NCBI RefSeq assembly: GCF_012720115.1
Contig: NZ_VNWN01000004.1
Location: forward strand, 620,001 to 684,000
From: Sneathiella chinensis
GTDB taxonomy: Bacteria > Pseudomonadota > Alphaproteobacteria > Sneathiellales > Sneathiellaceae
Direction of reading: 5' to 3'
Length of the DNA stretch: 64,000 nucleotides
The notes under the pieces were generated by a model. It was not told the origin of the DNA. It ran no database searches and was given only the letters and a program-made list of their open reading frames with translations. This document shows, in pieces, positions 44,104 to 56,680 of this stretch. Position 1 is the stretch's first letter. Each line of letters starts with the position of its first letter. Both the position numbers and the translations under genes were made by a program.

Positions 44104-45445
44104 AAAGAATGATCCGTTCCCCACTGGTCTGGAGGATCCCGCCGCCCCGTTTCAGGGGCCGGAGGGGGCGGCGGCAGACCCGCCCGCCGATCCGGTGGTT
44201 ATAGAGCCCCCTATAAGGGCGCGGGTGGAAGCCCTGTTTTATCAGCAGGTCAATCCGGCCCGCGTTACGGGCCTTTCCCGCTCGGAACTGGCCATTCAGG
44301 TGACGCAGGCGGTGTCTCAAATCGTCGAGAATGAGAAGATCCCGCTCAACTGGAAAGAGCAGTCCTCCCTGACACGGGAGTTGCTGGATGATCTGCTGGG
44401 CACCGGCCCGATCCAGCCCTTGCTGCGGGACCCGGAGGTGAGCGACATTCTGGTAAACGGGCCGAATTCCGTGTTCGTTGAGAAAAAGGGGACACTGGTC
44501 GAGACTGCAATCCGCTTCCGCGATGATGCGCATGTCTTGTCGGTGGCGCGGCGCATGGCAGGGTCGGTCGGGCGGCGGGTGGATGAAAGCAGCCCGATGG
44601 TTGATGCGCGTCTTCCCGATGGCAGTCGGGTCAACATTATTGCGCCGCCCTTGTCCATTCACGGCACGATTATCTCTATCCGAAAATTCTCGGAGCGGGG
44701 GTTGAGCCTTGAAGATCTTGTCAGCCGGAACAGTGCGTCGGACGAAATGGTCCGGTTTCTGGGGGCGGCTGTGGCCAGTCGGATGAATATTCTGATTTCG
44801 GGCGGCACCGGCGCCGGAAAGACAACCGTCCTGAATGCCCTGTCCGGCTGTATCGGCAAGACAGAGCGGATTGTCACCATTGAGGATGCCGCCGAGATCA
44901 ATCTTCAGCAGACCCATGTGATCAGTCTGGAAACCCGACAGCGCAGCGCCGAAGGGGTGGGAGAGGTAACACAGCGCGACCTGCTTCGAAATGCCCTCAG
45001 GATGCGCCCCGACAGGATCGTCATTGGCGAGGTTCGGGGGGATGAGGTTGTCGATATGCTGCAGGCTATGAATACGGGACATGACGGGTCCATGTCCACG
45101 GTCCATGCGAATTCAGCGCGGGAGGCGTTGGTTCGCCTTGAGCATCTGATGCTGTCCAGTTCCGGGAACTTTCAGGTGGAAACAATCCAGCGGCAGATTG
45201 CGTCGGCGCTGGACCTTGTGGTGCATGTGAAACGGGACCCCGCTGGACACCGGTCCATCCGGGCCATCACCGAGGTTATCGGGATTGAAAGTGGCACTAT
45301 TGTAACGCAGGACCTGTTCAGGGCATCCGCATCCCCGCCGGGCGCAGGTGGGGGCGGGTTTGAACAGGTCCGGGTCCGGCCCCATTGCCTGACAAAGGCC
45401 GCGCAATATGGGCTGGATCAGGACATCCGGGAGATCCTGTCATGA
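44093..45445 (+). CDS. cpaF: Pilus assembly ATPase CpaF/TadA
   Basis: The motor ATPase of the Tad secretion system, 450 residues. Walker A is GGTGAGKTT at residues 237-245, followed by the Asp box ([16 protein letters not shown]) and the Walker B region ([12 protein letters not shown]). A helical N-terminal domain precedes. It overlaps the cpaE stop by 11 bases and the tadB start by ATGA. Confidence 0.96.
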   Translation: MFGKKNDPFPTGLEDPAAPFQGPEGAAADPPADPVVIEPPIRARVEALFYQQVNPARVTGLSRSELAIQVTQAVSQIVENEKIPLNWKEQSSLTRELLDDLLGTGPIQPLLRDPEVSDILVNGPNSVFVEKKGTLVETAIRFRDDAHVLSVARRMAGSVGRRVDESSPMVDARLPDGSRVNIIAPPLSIHGTIISIRKFSERGLSLEDLVSRNSASDEMVRFLGAAVASRMNILISGGTGAGKTTVLNALSGCIGKTERIVTIEDAAEINLQQTHVISLETRQRSAEGVGEVTQRDLLRNALRMRPDRIVIGEVRGDEVVDMLQAMNTGHDGSMSTVHANSAREALVRLEHLMLSSSGNFQVETIQRQIASALDLVVHVKRDPAGHRSIRAITEVIGIESGTIVTQDLFRASASPPGAGGGGFEQVRVRPHCLTKAAQYGLDQDIREILS

Positions 45446-46380
45446 GCGCGCTTACCCCGGAATTTGCATTTCTGTTTGTTCTGATCCTGTGCGGGATCGG
45501 GGGCACGGTTTGCCTGTTTTTATTGTTCCGGCATGTATTGGCAGGGCGGTGGCCTTCGTGGGACAGGTATCTTTCCGCTTCACCGGGGAGGGGGGCGTCC
45601 GGGCCTCCCGCACGATCGGAACAGGAACCCCGAACGGAGGCCCTGTTGCTGACACTGGCGCGGGGGACACCCGGCCGGGGCAAGGTGGGTCTGGCTCGCC
45701 TGCTGGCGATCTTTTTGATGCTGTTGGTTTTGCTTGCCCTGCTGTTGGTCTTTCTCGGGATTTGGTGGGGGGCATTGTTGGCGGCAAGTCTGGCGTTCCT
45801 TCTTAAGGGGGCCTTCCGAAAACAGGGCGCGCGCCGGGATCGATATCTCAGGGAACAGTTTCCTGAAGCCCTTGATTTGCTGGTGCGCGGGGCGCGGGTC
45901 GGGGTCTCGCTGGAGGAAAACCTGCGCACGGTGGCCCGTGAAATGCCCGCCCCGACGGGCCCGTTCTTCGCGGGGATGGTCGGGCAACTGGATATGGGGG
46001 TGCCGTTTGAAACTGTCCTGAAAAAGGTGGCGGGGCAGACAGGTCTTCGGGAATACCGGTATTTCGTCGCCACCCTGTCCATTCAGCGTCTTACCGGGGG
46101 TGCCTATGCAGATGTCCTGCACCGGCTCAGCCGGATGCTGCGGGACTATGAGGAACAGGCAAAAAGGGCGGATGTGGCAACGTCCGAAGCCAGATTGTCC
46201 GCCCGGATTGTTGCCGGGCTGGGGATCGTTTCCACGATTTCGCTGTTTTTCCTCAACCGCCAACAGTTCGAATTTCTGGCGACAGACCCGGAGGGGCAGC
46301 AGATCCTGCTTTATTGTCTGGGCAGTGTGTTGACAGGGTTTGCCGTGATTTCCCACCTTGTCGGACGAATTCGGGAGTGA
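45442..46380 (+). CDS. tadB: Tad inner-membrane platform protein TadB
   Basis: A 312-residue type II secretion F-like protein. One membrane segment sits at the N-terminus, a pair near 95-125, and the T2SSF domain (FPEALDLLVRGARVGVSL near 140-157) precedes more C-terminal segments. ATG 45442 overlaps the cpaF stop. It forms the membrane platform with TadC. Confidence 0.92.
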   Translation: MSALTPEFAFLFVLILCGIGGTVCLFLLFRHVLAGRWPSWDRYLSASPGRGASGPPARSEQEPRTEALLLTLARGTPGRGKVGLARLLAIFLMLLVLLALLLVFLGIWWGALLAASLAFLLKGAFRKQGARRDRYLREQFPEALDLLVRGARVGVSLEENLRTVAREMPAPTGPFFAGMVGQLDMGVPFETVLKKVAGQTGLREYRYFVATLSIQRLTGGAYADVLHRLSRMLRDYEEQAKRADVATSEARLSARIVAGLGIVSTISLFFLNRQQFEFLATDPEGQQILLYCLGSVLTGFAVISHLVGRIRE

Positions 46381-46384
46381 CGGG

Positions 46385-47335
46385 ATGAGCGGCGCGACTA
46401 TGACCGTTATGGGGGCTGTGGTTCTTATGGGTACGGGCGTTTTTCTGGTGATCTGGACCTTCCGGGCCGCCCTTGCCGCCCGGCGGGCCAGAAAGATTGA
46501 CCATTGCCTTGCCCCGGAACCGGTATCCGGGAAAATCCCCCCGGACATCGTCAGGGAAACCGTCCCCGCACGGGCGCAGGCATGGCTTGCCGCGTGGATC
46601 AGCGAAGGCGGGATATGGCCTTGGGGGGTGAGCTCGCGCTCGGAGGACAGAGCAGATGACGGGCACGGGGCCATTCCTCTGGTCCCAGGCAATGGCGTGA
46701 AGGGGGTGTTCGCGCTGCTTGGCATGGGGGGCGCAGCCATCGGATTGATGCTGCTATCAGATCTTCCGCTTGTGTCTGCAAAAGGAATTTCGGCCCTGTT
46801 TGTGGGGGGCGTTGCTGGCTGGATGATCCCCGAACAGATCGGCAAGGGGATCAGGCTGTATCGCCGCCGCAGACTGGATCGGCTGGCCCCGGATATGATC
46901 GACCTGTTGATGTTGGGGGTTGAGGCCGGGATGACCTTTGATGCGGCTTTACTGGAAACCGAGGGGCATATTCGGGATTTCGCCCCCGAACTTGCCGGTC
47001 AGATGCAGCGGCTTTCGGCGGATCTTTTGGTGTTGCCACGGCGCCGGGATGCGTTTGACAAGCTGTATGCCCGAACCGGCGCGGAAACGTTGCGCTATCT
47101 GGCGGTTGCCATCGCACAGGGAGAGCATTACGGAACGCCACTTGCAGCGTCTTTACGGGTGGTGGCCGAGGAAAGCCGCCGTCACCGTCTGATCGAGCGG
47201 GAACGGCAGGCGGCCCGGCTGCCGGTTTTGCTGAGCCTGCCACTGATCCTTTTTATTGTGATCCCCATCGTGGTGATTTCGGCGGGGCCGGGTTTTGTGT
47301 CCGTGATGCGCCTGTTTGACGGAGGCGGACATTGA
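46385..47335 (+). CDS. tadC: Tad inner-membrane platform protein TadC
   Basis: A 316-residue partner of TadB with the T2SSF domain in its C-terminal half (LAPDMIDLLMLGVEAGMTFD near 169-188). Membrane segments are at the N-terminus, near 108-145 and at the C-terminus. ATG 46385 has GGGAG upstream and lies 4 bases after the tadB stop. It overlaps the start of the next gene. Confidence 0.92.
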   Translation: MSGATMTVMGAVVLMGTGVFLVIWTFRAALAARRARKIDHCLAPEPVSGKIPPDIVRETVPARAQAWLAAWISEGGIWPWGVSSRSEDRADDGHGAIPLVPGNGVKGVFALLGMGGAAIGLMLLSDLPLVSAKGISALFVGGVAGWMIPEQIGKGIRLYRRRRLDRLAPDMIDLLMLGVEAGMTFDAALLETEGHIRDFAPELAGQMQRLSADLLVLPRRRDAFDKLYARTGAETLRYLAVAIAQGEHYGTPLAASLRVVAEESRRHRLIERERQAARLPVLLSLPLILFIVIPIVVISAGPGFVSVMRLFDGGGH

Positions 47336-48141
47336 GACATGTATTGGCAATGCTTCTGCTGGGGATCACGCTGTCCGCCTGTTCGGGGAGCAGTTCGTCC
47401 TTGCGGGACCAGTTTTTTGCTTCCCCTCCCGATACGGGGCTGGCCGGACAGAGTGTGGCCGTCGCCGCGGCACAAAACGGGGATTATGTCTCTGCTGCCC
47501 GGATATACGCGGCTCTTCTCGGGGCGGGGAGGGAGACACCGGCACTTTGGGCAGGGTATGCGGAGGCCCTTTTCCGGCTGGAAGCCTACCCGGAAGCGCT
47601 GGGCGCTTATGACCGTCTGGCGGTGTTGACCGAAAAGGGCTGTACCGCCCGGATCGGGCAGGGCAAGACCAGCCTGCGATTGAAGCAGCCGTCCGTTGCC
47701 GTTCTGCATTTTCAAGGCTGCATCGGGCGGGAGCCGGAGAACCGGGCCGCCCTTGCGGGATTGGCCGTTGCCCATGACATGGCGGGAAAGCCAGATCAAT
47801 CTGCCCCCCTGTATCAAAGGCTTTTGGAAAGCCGGCCCGACGATATCCAAATCCTGAACAATTATGGGGTTTCCCTGTTGCTGGCGGGCCGCCTTAAGGA
47901 GGCCATCACCCGGCTGTCCCAAATCGCCTTTGGGCCTGCTTCCACGCGTCGGGTTCGGCAAAATCTGGCCTTGGCCTACGCCCTGAACGGGGACAGCGGT
48001 GCAGCTTTCAATATCGGCTTGCTGGACCTTGGCGCGGAGGAGGCGACCGCCAACCTGAAATACTATGAGTTGCTTCGATCCATGAAGAGCAATGTGGCCC
48101 TCCGCGCTTTTCTGTTCGCCGGGGAGGGGCCGAAAACATGA
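47332..48141 (+). CDS. tadD: TPR-repeat lipoprotein of the pilus locus (TadD-like)
   Basis: A 269-residue protein with a lipobox LSAC (lipidation at Cys17) and tetratricopeptide-like repeats over about residues 40-200, e.g. ETPALWAGYAEALFRLEAY and IQILNNYGVSLLLAGRLKEA. It starts with TTG at 47332, overlapping the tadC stop (TTGA), with GGAGGCGG upstream. TadD is an outer-membrane assembly lipoprotein, matching the features seen. Confidence 0.85.
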   Translation: MRHVLAMLLLGITLSACSGSSSSLRDQFFASPPDTGLAGQSVAVAAAQNGDYVSAARIYAALLGAGRETPALWAGYAEALFRLEAYPEALGAYDRLAVLTEKGCTARIGQGKTSLRLKQPSVAVLHFQGCIGREPENRAALAGLAVAHDMAGKPDQSAPLYQRLLESRPDDIQILNNYGVSLLLAGRLKEAITRLSQIAFGPASTRRVRQNLALAYALNGDSGAAFNIGLLDLGAEEATANLKYYELLRSMKSNVALRAFLFAGEGPKT

Positions 48142-48632
48142 TGATCAGAAAGGCCCGTCGCCCGTCGCCCGCCCGTCCGCCGCTGCTTGCCGCGTTTCTG
48201 GCAAGTTGCCGGGGGGTGACCAGCGTCGAATTGGCCCTGACCCTGCCGGTCCTTCTGGCAATGATCTTTCTGGTTATCGATCTGCAACGGCTTTCCTTGA
48301 CCGATAGTCTGCTGCGGCGGACGGGCGGGCATATTGATCCGCCGGGGGGGCAGGCGGTGACATTGCCCCTGCCATCGGAAGCGGAGGTTCTGGCGGGGTT
48401 GCAATCGGGGATCGGCGGGGGGCTGCCAGACTGGCTGGAGTTGGCGGGGCTGACCGTGGCCCGAACCGGGATAGAGAATGCTCCTTCCGGGGATTGGCTG
48501 TTTGTCACCTACCGTCTTGCCTATACGCCGCCGCTAATCTCGCCGGTGGGGTTCCTGATCCCGGCGGATGTTCGCCGGCGGCAGTCCCACCATGTTGTCA
48601 CCCTTCGGCTTGCACCACAGCAAGGGGGGTAG
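48138..48632 (+). CDS. TadE-like minor pseudopilin (first copy)
   Basis: 164 residues. After a basic leader, CRGVTSVELALTLPVLLA shows the G-x4-E pattern of TadE/Flp-like pseudopilins followed by the hydrophobic helix (about 24-46). The prepilin peptidase likely processes it. It overlaps the tadD-like gene by 4 bases. The rest is not distinctive. Confidence 0.82.
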   Translation: MMIRKARRPSPARPPLLAAFLASCRGVTSVELALTLPVLLAMIFLVIDLQRLSLTDSLLRRTGGHIDPPGGQAVTLPLPSEAEVLAGLQSGIGGGLPDWLELAGLTVARTGIENAPSGDWLFVTYRLAYTPPLISPVGFLIPADVRRRQSHHVVTLRLAPQQGG

Positions 48633-48635
48633 GGA

Positions 48636-49220
48636 ATGTTTCTGCCTGAGGCATTTGCGCGGTCAGAAGGGGGCAGCGTGTTTGTGGAAACGGCCCTTCT
48701 GATGCCGGTTCTGGTATTTCTTCTTGTGCTTGGTTTTGATCTTGTGCGGCTTGTCCAACTGGATCATGAGGCAGAAGAAATGCTGACGCAGGGGTTGGTA
48801 CACCTGAGCGAGGCTGACTATCCCGATCAGGAGACCGTCCAGTCTCTCCATGGCCGGTTTCAGGCCCAGTTGCACGAGGATATCAAGGCGGTGGGGCTTG
48901 GGCTTTCGGCCCATATCCTGCACCTGCCGGGAGAGGGGGGCGAGGGATTGCCGCTTTCGTTGTCGGGGCGTCTTGTGGGGCGCGATTGCCCGCAAGCGGG
49001 GCGGGCATGGCTGAAGGGCGGCAGCCAGAGTGAACCGGCGCCTTTCGAAACCGGGCAAATAAATGCCCCAGTCCTGCCAGACCAATATCTTGCGGTTTTG
49101 ACCCTGTGCCTGTATCCGGCGGACGCCTTTTTTCTGACCGGCTTTTTTGAAGCATCGGCAGAGGGCATGACAGTCAGCGGTGCCCGCCCTTTGTCCTATC
49201 GTCAGGTTCCCCCGGAATGA
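48636..49220 (+). CDS. TadE/TadF-like minor pseudopilin (second copy)
   Basis: 194 residues with EGGSVFVETALLMPVLVFLL near the N-terminus, again G-x4-E followed by a hydrophobic helix. By order and pattern it is a second TadE/TadF-type pseudopilin. It begins 3 bases after the first and overlaps the next gene by 4 bases. Confidence 0.82.
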   Translation: MFLPEAFARSEGGSVFVETALLMPVLVFLLVLGFDLVRLVQLDHEAEEMLTQGLVHLSEADYPDQETVQSLHGRFQAQLHEDIKAVGLGLSAHILHLPGEGGEGLPLSLSGRLVGRDCPQAGRAWLKGGSQSEPAPFETGQINAPVLPDQYLAVLTLCLYPADAFFLTGFFEASAEGMTVSGARPLSYRQVPPE

Positions 49221-50557
49221 CCCGTTCGAAGGGGACGGGGGCAGGTCGCATTCCCTTCTTCCGGTGTGAAAGCGGCAGCATGGTACCAATGGCGGTTCTG
49301 GGCGTGATCCTGATTGTGGGCAGTCTGGCGCTTGCCGTGGATATGACCCGCCTTTTCAGGGTGGAGGCTCAAATCCAGAGGATTGCCGAGAATGCCGCCC
49401 GCCTTACCGCGCAGAACCTGTATCTGATGGAGGATCAGGCGCTGATCCCGATGGTGGAAGGGTTCATCCGCCAGAGCCTTGTTGACGGAAGCGGTGTTTC
49501 TGCTGAGGGGGCGGGCACAAACATCGTCTTTATTGAGGTGGTGCAGGACCGGCAGGCGGGGCAGGTATCTGTTGCCTTTGAGGTTGCGGTGCCGACGGTT
49601 TTGATCTCCCTGTTCGGGGCGGGGGAGGGGAATGTCCTGCATGCAGAAAGCAGGTGGCAGATTTCCCTGCCGCCCTCGGAAATTATTCTGGTTTTGGACC
49701 GGACAGAACAGGCCGCCTTGCAATCCGCGCTGGAGGGCATGAAGGTAGGGGCTGCGCATTTTTCTCGCATTCTGGATGCCCTTCCAAAACAGCCCGAAAC
49801 CGTGCGTATGGGCGTTGTTCCTTTGGGCGGGGATCGTGTCAATGTGGCCCCAAGGAAGGCATGGACGCGACCAGAGGAATGGCCGGTTCTGGTGCCGCCC
49901 GCAGTACCCGGCATCAAGGGGTGGTCCGGCCCGCTGGAGGAGGAGCGCTGGTGCGTGCTGCCGCGCTATGGGGAGGGCCGGAATATGCCGATCCCGCCGT
50001 CGGTGGAAAGGTTCCCGGTCTATTTGGAAATCACGGTTACCCCGGACCCGGAGACCGGCCTAGACCGATATGAGGTGACCACACCGGAGGATTGTGACCT
50101 TTTGCGCCTGTTGCCGCCGGAGGGTCAGCCGGGCCTTGTTCAGGCGTATCTTGAGGGTGTGACGGGACATGGGGTCGCCGCGACGGGCACTGCCCTTACA
50201 TGGGCGGAACGCATGCTGGCCCCTGAATGGAGCGGGGTCTGGCAGGCGGGAACCTCCTTCCCGGCGGCATACGGGGCGGCGCAGAAGGCGGTTATTCTGG
50301 TGAGTGGCAGTGCCAATGCCGACGCCGCCCTTCAGGATCCCCTGATGGGGGCGGTGTGCGACCGGCTGAAAAGCGAGGGGGTTGCAATCCATGTGGTGGA
50401 TTATCAGTCCCCGCCGGAGACCCGCGCTGGGTTGCAACAATGCGCCAGTGAGCCGGCCCGGTATTTCCGGGTGGAAAACAGCGGGCAACTGATCCGGGCC
50501 TTTCTGGATGTGATCCGCTTCCTGACGGAAATAGAGTCGGTATCGCCTTGGACCTGA
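49217..50557 (+). CDS. tadG: TadG-like pilus protein with degenerate VWA region
   Basis: A 446-residue protein with an N-terminal hydrophobic segment (MVPMAVLGVILIVGSLALAV, about 24-43) followed by DMTRLFRVEAQIQRIAENAA, typical of TadG. A VWA-like part begins near residue 156 with EIILVLDRTEQ. The usual metal site DxSxS is not kept. The C-terminal IHVVDYQ and RYFRVENSGQLIRAF fit the end of a VWA fold. It is the last gene of the pilus locus and abuts the convergent DUF1853 gene. Confidence 0.8.
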   Translation: MTRSKGTGAGRIPFFRCESGSMVPMAVLGVILIVGSLALAVDMTRLFRVEAQIQRIAENAARLTAQNLYLMEDQALIPMVEGFIRQSLVDGSGVSAEGAGTNIVFIEVVQDRQAGQVSVAFEVAVPTVLISLFGAGEGNVLHAESRWQISLPPSEIILVLDRTEQAALQSALEGMKVGAAHFSRILDALPKQPETVRMGVVPLGGDRVNVAPRKAWTRPEEWPVLVPPAVPGIKGWSGPLEEERWCVLPRYGEGRNMPIPPSVERFPVYLEITVTPDPETGLDRYEVTTPEDCDLLRLLPPEGQPGLVQAYLEGVTGHGVAATGTALTWAERMLAPEWSGVWQAGTSFPAAYGAAQKAVILVSGSANADAALQDPLMGAVCDRLKSEGVAIHVVDYQSPPETRAGLQQCASEPARYFRVENSGQLIRAFLDVIRFLTEIESVSPWT

Positions 50558-51493
50558 TCAGGGCCAGTCATTCGGCGTCACAAAAAGCCGCCGGATTTCA
50601 GTGAAATGGTCCGCGTCCTGCCGGGCCAGCAGAATGAGGTGAGGGGCCGCGTGGCCTTGGAAGCAATGGGCCAGCGCGGCTGAGGCCACGGTCTGGTCCC
50701 CTCTGACCAGATCATCGAAGTCACGGATCGGGCTGATCCAGCGGGGTTTTTTCAGGATACGAAAATGGGTGAAGGGTAAGCTGCTGTCCGCTTGGAACTG
50801 GTGGAGGGTCATCCAACAGCTTTGCAGGCATTGGGGGGATAGCGAGGGCGGTAACGGTGTGGTGCCCGGTTCGTAGGCGCTGTCTTGCCTTGCTGCGCTG
50901 AAAAGCATCCCCTTGACCATGGGGGAGGAGGTGACCTCCTTTATCCCGAGGCGGGAAAGGCAGGCCTGTCCAGCCGGTGTTTCCGGCAGGGTTAGCTGGT
51001 GAGAGAAAAGCCGGTCCAGCTTGCGCCCCAAGGTATCCCGTTTCATGGGGCCAACCCACTGCCACGGGTCCATCCTGTCGCCCGCATTCAGGTAGAACTT
51101 GACCGCCAGTTCCCAGTGCCAGCAGGCCCCGTCATAGTCGAACAGGACATCCATTTCGCCAAGGGTTTGCTTGTCTTCCCGGACCTGAAGGTTTTTACCC
51201 CGAACCTGCACGCCTGGCATGTTTTCAAGCCAGAAGAAAATCAGATGCTCGAAATAGGTGCCAAGATTTTGCCGCTTCATGGTGAGGAGCGTATCCAGCA
51301 GGGGGGATGGGTCGTTGCGAACCCTGTCAATCAGGGCGCGGGTTTCCGGCAGGCGGGCGAGATGGGCCTGAAGGCTGTTGGGAAGCAGGGGCGGGGACAG
51401 GATCGCCCATTCCAGATCACCGGCAAGAAAGGGGCGAAAACGGGCGGTCAGCCGCGCCTTCAATGTTTCCCTTTCCTGCCGGTCCGCGGTCAT
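50558..51493 (-). CDS. DUF1853 family protein
   Basis: A 311-residue soluble protein of the DUF1853 family. The stretch GEMDVLFDYDGACWHWELAVKF (read as GEMDVLFD and HWELAVKF, near 111-132) has spaced acidic residues and a lysine, like a PD-(D/E)xK nuclease core; that fold link is my inference. It overlaps the TauE/SafE permease gene by 4 bases, so the two are coupled. Confidence 0.78.
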   Translation of the reverse strand: MTADRQERETLKARLTARFRPFLAGDLEWAILSPPLLPNSLQAHLARLPETRALIDRVRNDPSPLLDTLLTMKRQNLGTYFEHLIFFWLENMPGVQVRGKNLQVREDKQTLGEMDVLFDYDGACWHWELAVKFYLNAGDRMDPWQWVGPMKRDTLGRKLDRLFSHQLTLPETPAGQACLSRLGIKEVTSSPMVKGMLFSAARQDSAYEPGTTPLPPSLSPQCLQSCWMTLHQFQADSSLPFTHFRILKKPRWISPIRDFDDLVRGDQTVASAALAHCFQGHAAPHLILLARQDADHFTEIRRLFVTPNDWP

Positions 51494-52320
51494 GACAGCA
51501 GGCTATAGAACATCCTGACAGATGTCAGGAACAGGAAGAAGGCAAAGGCTTTTTTCAGGGCGTTGGTGTTGATGCTGTGGGCGATATGGACGCCGACAGG
51601 GGCAAACAGCATGGTCATGGGAACGATGATCAGGAAGCCCAGAATATTGACATAGCCGATATTCCCCGGCGGCAGATCGGGCACGGAAAAGCCCGAAATC
51701 AAAAACCCGATGGTCCCCGGCACGGCAATGATCAGACCGATGGCAGAGGCAGTGCCGACGGCAAGGCGAATGGGGTAGTTGAACAGGGTCAGGATCGGGA
51801 CCGTGAAGGTGCCGCCGCCAATGCCCATCATGGCAGAGAACCAGCCGATAAAGACGGCAATCGCTTCCTTGAGGGGAGAGCGCGGCAGTTGGTTGGAAAT
51901 ATGCACATCCGCCGGACGAAAGGCCATATTCGCCGCAACAACAAGGGCAAGAACCGCAAAAACACCGGTCAGAACGGCCGCGTTTGCCACGCTGGCAAGG
52001 GCGGTCCCGCCAAGAACCCCAAGAAAGATAAACGGTCCCCAGCGTTTCAGGAGGTCCACATCAATGGACCCTTTCTTGTAATGGGACCGGGCGGACGAGA
52101 TGGAGGTCAGGATGATGGTCGCCAGCGAGGTGCCGACCGCGATATGCATGCGGATGTCATCCCCGACCCCGAAATAGGGTAAGGTGTTGTACAGGACGGG
52201 AACAATCACGATGCCGCCGCCAACCCCAAGGAGCCCGGCAAGAATGCCGCCAAAAATACCGGTGCCAATCAAGACAAGGACAAGACCGAGAAGAAGGGAA
52301 ATATCAAGGGACTCAAACAT
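51490..52320 (-). CDS. Sulfite exporter TauE/SafE family permease (TSUP)
   Basis: A 276-residue membrane protein with about eight segments. The two family repeats carry GLLGVGGGIVIVPVL (near 30) and MMGIGGGTFTVPIL (near 165). Members export sulfite, sulfoacetate or other organosulfonates. The substrate here is unknown. It is the upstream gene of a two-gene unit with DUF1853. Confidence 0.9.
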   Translation of the reverse strand: MFESLDISLLLGLVLVLIGTGIFGGILAGLLGVGGGIVIVPVLYNTLPYFGVGDDIRMHIAVGTSLATIILTSISSARSHYKKGSIDVDLLKRWGPFIFLGVLGGTALASVANAAVLTGVFAVLALVVAANMAFRPADVHISNQLPRSPLKEAIAVFIGWFSAMMGIGGGTFTVPILTLFNYPIRLAVGTASAIGLIIAVPGTIGFLISGFSVPDLPPGNIGYVNILGFLIIVPMTMLFAPVGVHIAHSINTNALKKAFAFFLFLTSVRMFYSLLS

Positions 52321-52428
52321 GGATACGGGTGCCTGCTGGTTAGTGGATTAAGGACAGGTTCTTGCCCAAGTCGTACCACGTTTGGGCGACCCTTAGTAGA
52401 AGAAAGGTTTCTGCACGATAGAAATTGC

Positions 52429-53697
52429 TCAAGGGCGGGAAAAGCGGGAGGGGGCGGTCGGGCTGCTGGAAAAGCCTCGCCCGGGCAAGGTGGAACCATG
52501 CCCGAGGGAAGGAGAGCGGAACTGGCTGTTTCCCATGGGCGCCGAGGGGCGGCTGTTGCGGGGACTGACGCGGGGTTTCAGGCCTTCCGGACGGTATTTA
52601 TACTGGCGGTCGATTGCGGGGACCTCATGGGTCGGGGCAACCTCCGGCATCATGTCTCCGTGAATGCCGAACTCGTTTTCCAGTATGGCGCTGCCGCCCA
52701 TTGTCAGGGCGGACCCCAGCACAAGTGTTGCCAGCAACATGGTCTCTCTCCCGCGGAAGGGATTTACGAGGAATTTCCAGTGGGTTTCAAACAGGATGCC
52801 GTCATAGGCCACATTCCGGCGCATGGTCTTGCGAATATCAAGATGCCCCCGGTTCTTGACCTTGCGGACCCGTGAATTCATGTCGGTCAGGCGCTTTGCC
52901 ATGCGGCGGACCATTTCCCGCATCAGCTTGAAGTCCCGTGTCTCGATATTGTTGAGCTTGACCTTCTTCAGGATTTCCTGCCGGAACTGGGTGTTTTTCC
53001 CCTCACTGGTCAGGGCCAGTTGCCGTTCCACCATGTCGCGGACCGCCTCGAACAGGATGTCCAACCGCTCGCTCAGTTGATCGGCCCCGGCGTCGTTGCC
53101 TTCCCGGCGACGATCGAAAATGGTCTGGTTGACATCGGCCAGTCCCATTTCCTCCATGATCCGGCGGGCAAAAAGACCGCGCTGGGTCATCAGGACGATG
53201 GAGCCCAGATTGACCTGATCGGCGGCGGATGTCATGGCCAGCGCCAGTTCGGTCCGATCGCCCTTTTCCAGAAGGTCGGTCAGGGAAGGGGAGGAGCCAT
53301 CCGGGGCGCCTTCGCCGCTGCTGTCATTGCCTGTTCCGCTGCCCCCGCCATTCCCGCCGGAGCTTTGTTGCTGACCGCCGGCGGGTAACTGATCCAGCAG
53401 GGAGGACGCGTCCTCAAGGTCACTATTTTGTTCAGCGGTTTCCTGATCCCCTGCGGGCAGGGCGGTCTCCAGATCGAGGGAGATACCGGGCGTGAAGAAT
53501 TCCTCAAAACAGGAATTGAAGATTTCCATTTCCTCGGTCGTCTTGGCCATCACCTGTGACAGAGCGGCTTTCAGCAGTCCCCGGTCGTCATATCCCAGTA
53601 GGTCGATGGTCCGGGCTGCATCCATTGTTTCCCCGATGGAGACCGGCACGCCCCCGTACCGCAACATGTTGACGAAATCGGCAAGGGGACGATCCAT
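52429..53697 (-). CDS. CoxE-like protein lacking the VWA domain, fused to a Ser/Pro/Arg-rich tail
   Basis: 422 residues. The first ~300 match the N-terminal part of CoxE-like VWA proteins: YGGVPVSIGETMDA near 14, and RKTMRRNVAYDGILFETHWK near 283. At that point a VWA domain with DVSGSM-type metal site should begin. Instead a short hydrophobic stretch (MLLATLVLGSALTMGGSA) and a basic Ser/Pro-rich tail follow. Inside the frame, ATG 52740 has its own GGGAGAGA site, so the tail could also be made as a separate small protein. ATG 53697 has AAGGAAAG upstream. No MoxR ATPase partner is nearby. It may be a decayed gene or a natural fusion. Confidence 0.65.
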   Translation of the reverse strand: MDRPLADFVNMLRYGGVPVSIGETMDAARTIDLLGYDDRGLLKAALSQVMAKTTEEMEIFNSCFEEFFTPGISLDLETALPAGDQETAEQNSDLEDASSLLDQLPAGGQQQSSGGNGGGSGTGNDSSGEGAPDGSSPSLTDLLEKGDRTELALAMTSAADQVNLGSIVLMTQRGLFARRIMEEMGLADVNQTIFDRRREGNDAGADQLSERLDILFEAVRDMVERQLALTSEGKNTQFRQEILKKVKLNNIETRDFKLMREMVRRMAKRLTDMNSRVRKVKNRGHLDIRKTMRRNVAYDGILFETHWKFLVNPFRGRETMLLATLVLGSALTMGGSAILENEFGIHGDMMPEVAPTHEVPAIDRQYKYRPEGLKPRVSPRNSRPSAPMGNSQFRSPSLGHGSTLPGRGFSSSPTAPSRFSRP

Positions 53698-54004
53698 CAG
53701 CGGCTTTCCTTGATCGCGACAGTCACCAGGATCTTTGTCGATTACTGTCACGTGGATTTCCCGATTGTTTTTATTAAGGGCGATAACACGCTTTCTGTTA
53801 TTGTTGATTATTGTGTACCGCGTTAATCAATTCCATATCAGGATTGTAAGCGTAATGCCAGTACAAGCGTATCCGTTTGCTGGAAGGGCGTGTTGTTTCT
53901 GGACACACCCTCGTCTGCACGGTAAAAGGCACGTTTGCTAATGATGGAAAGCAAACCGTAACTGATTTTTCATGTCCGCCGTGAAGGGGACGGGGTTAGA
54001 GAAA
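53698..54004. other. 307-base divergent intergenic region between CoxE-like gene and alaS
   Basis: No gene is seen. TTGATTA (53804-53810) and TAATCAA (53824-53830) form a 7-bp dyad with a 13-base centre, in an AT-rich patch that likely holds promoters in both directions. Confidence 0.35.
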
Positions 54005-56656
<2,652 letters not shown>

Positions 56657-56680
56657 CTGATTGCCTTATGGGATAACGGA

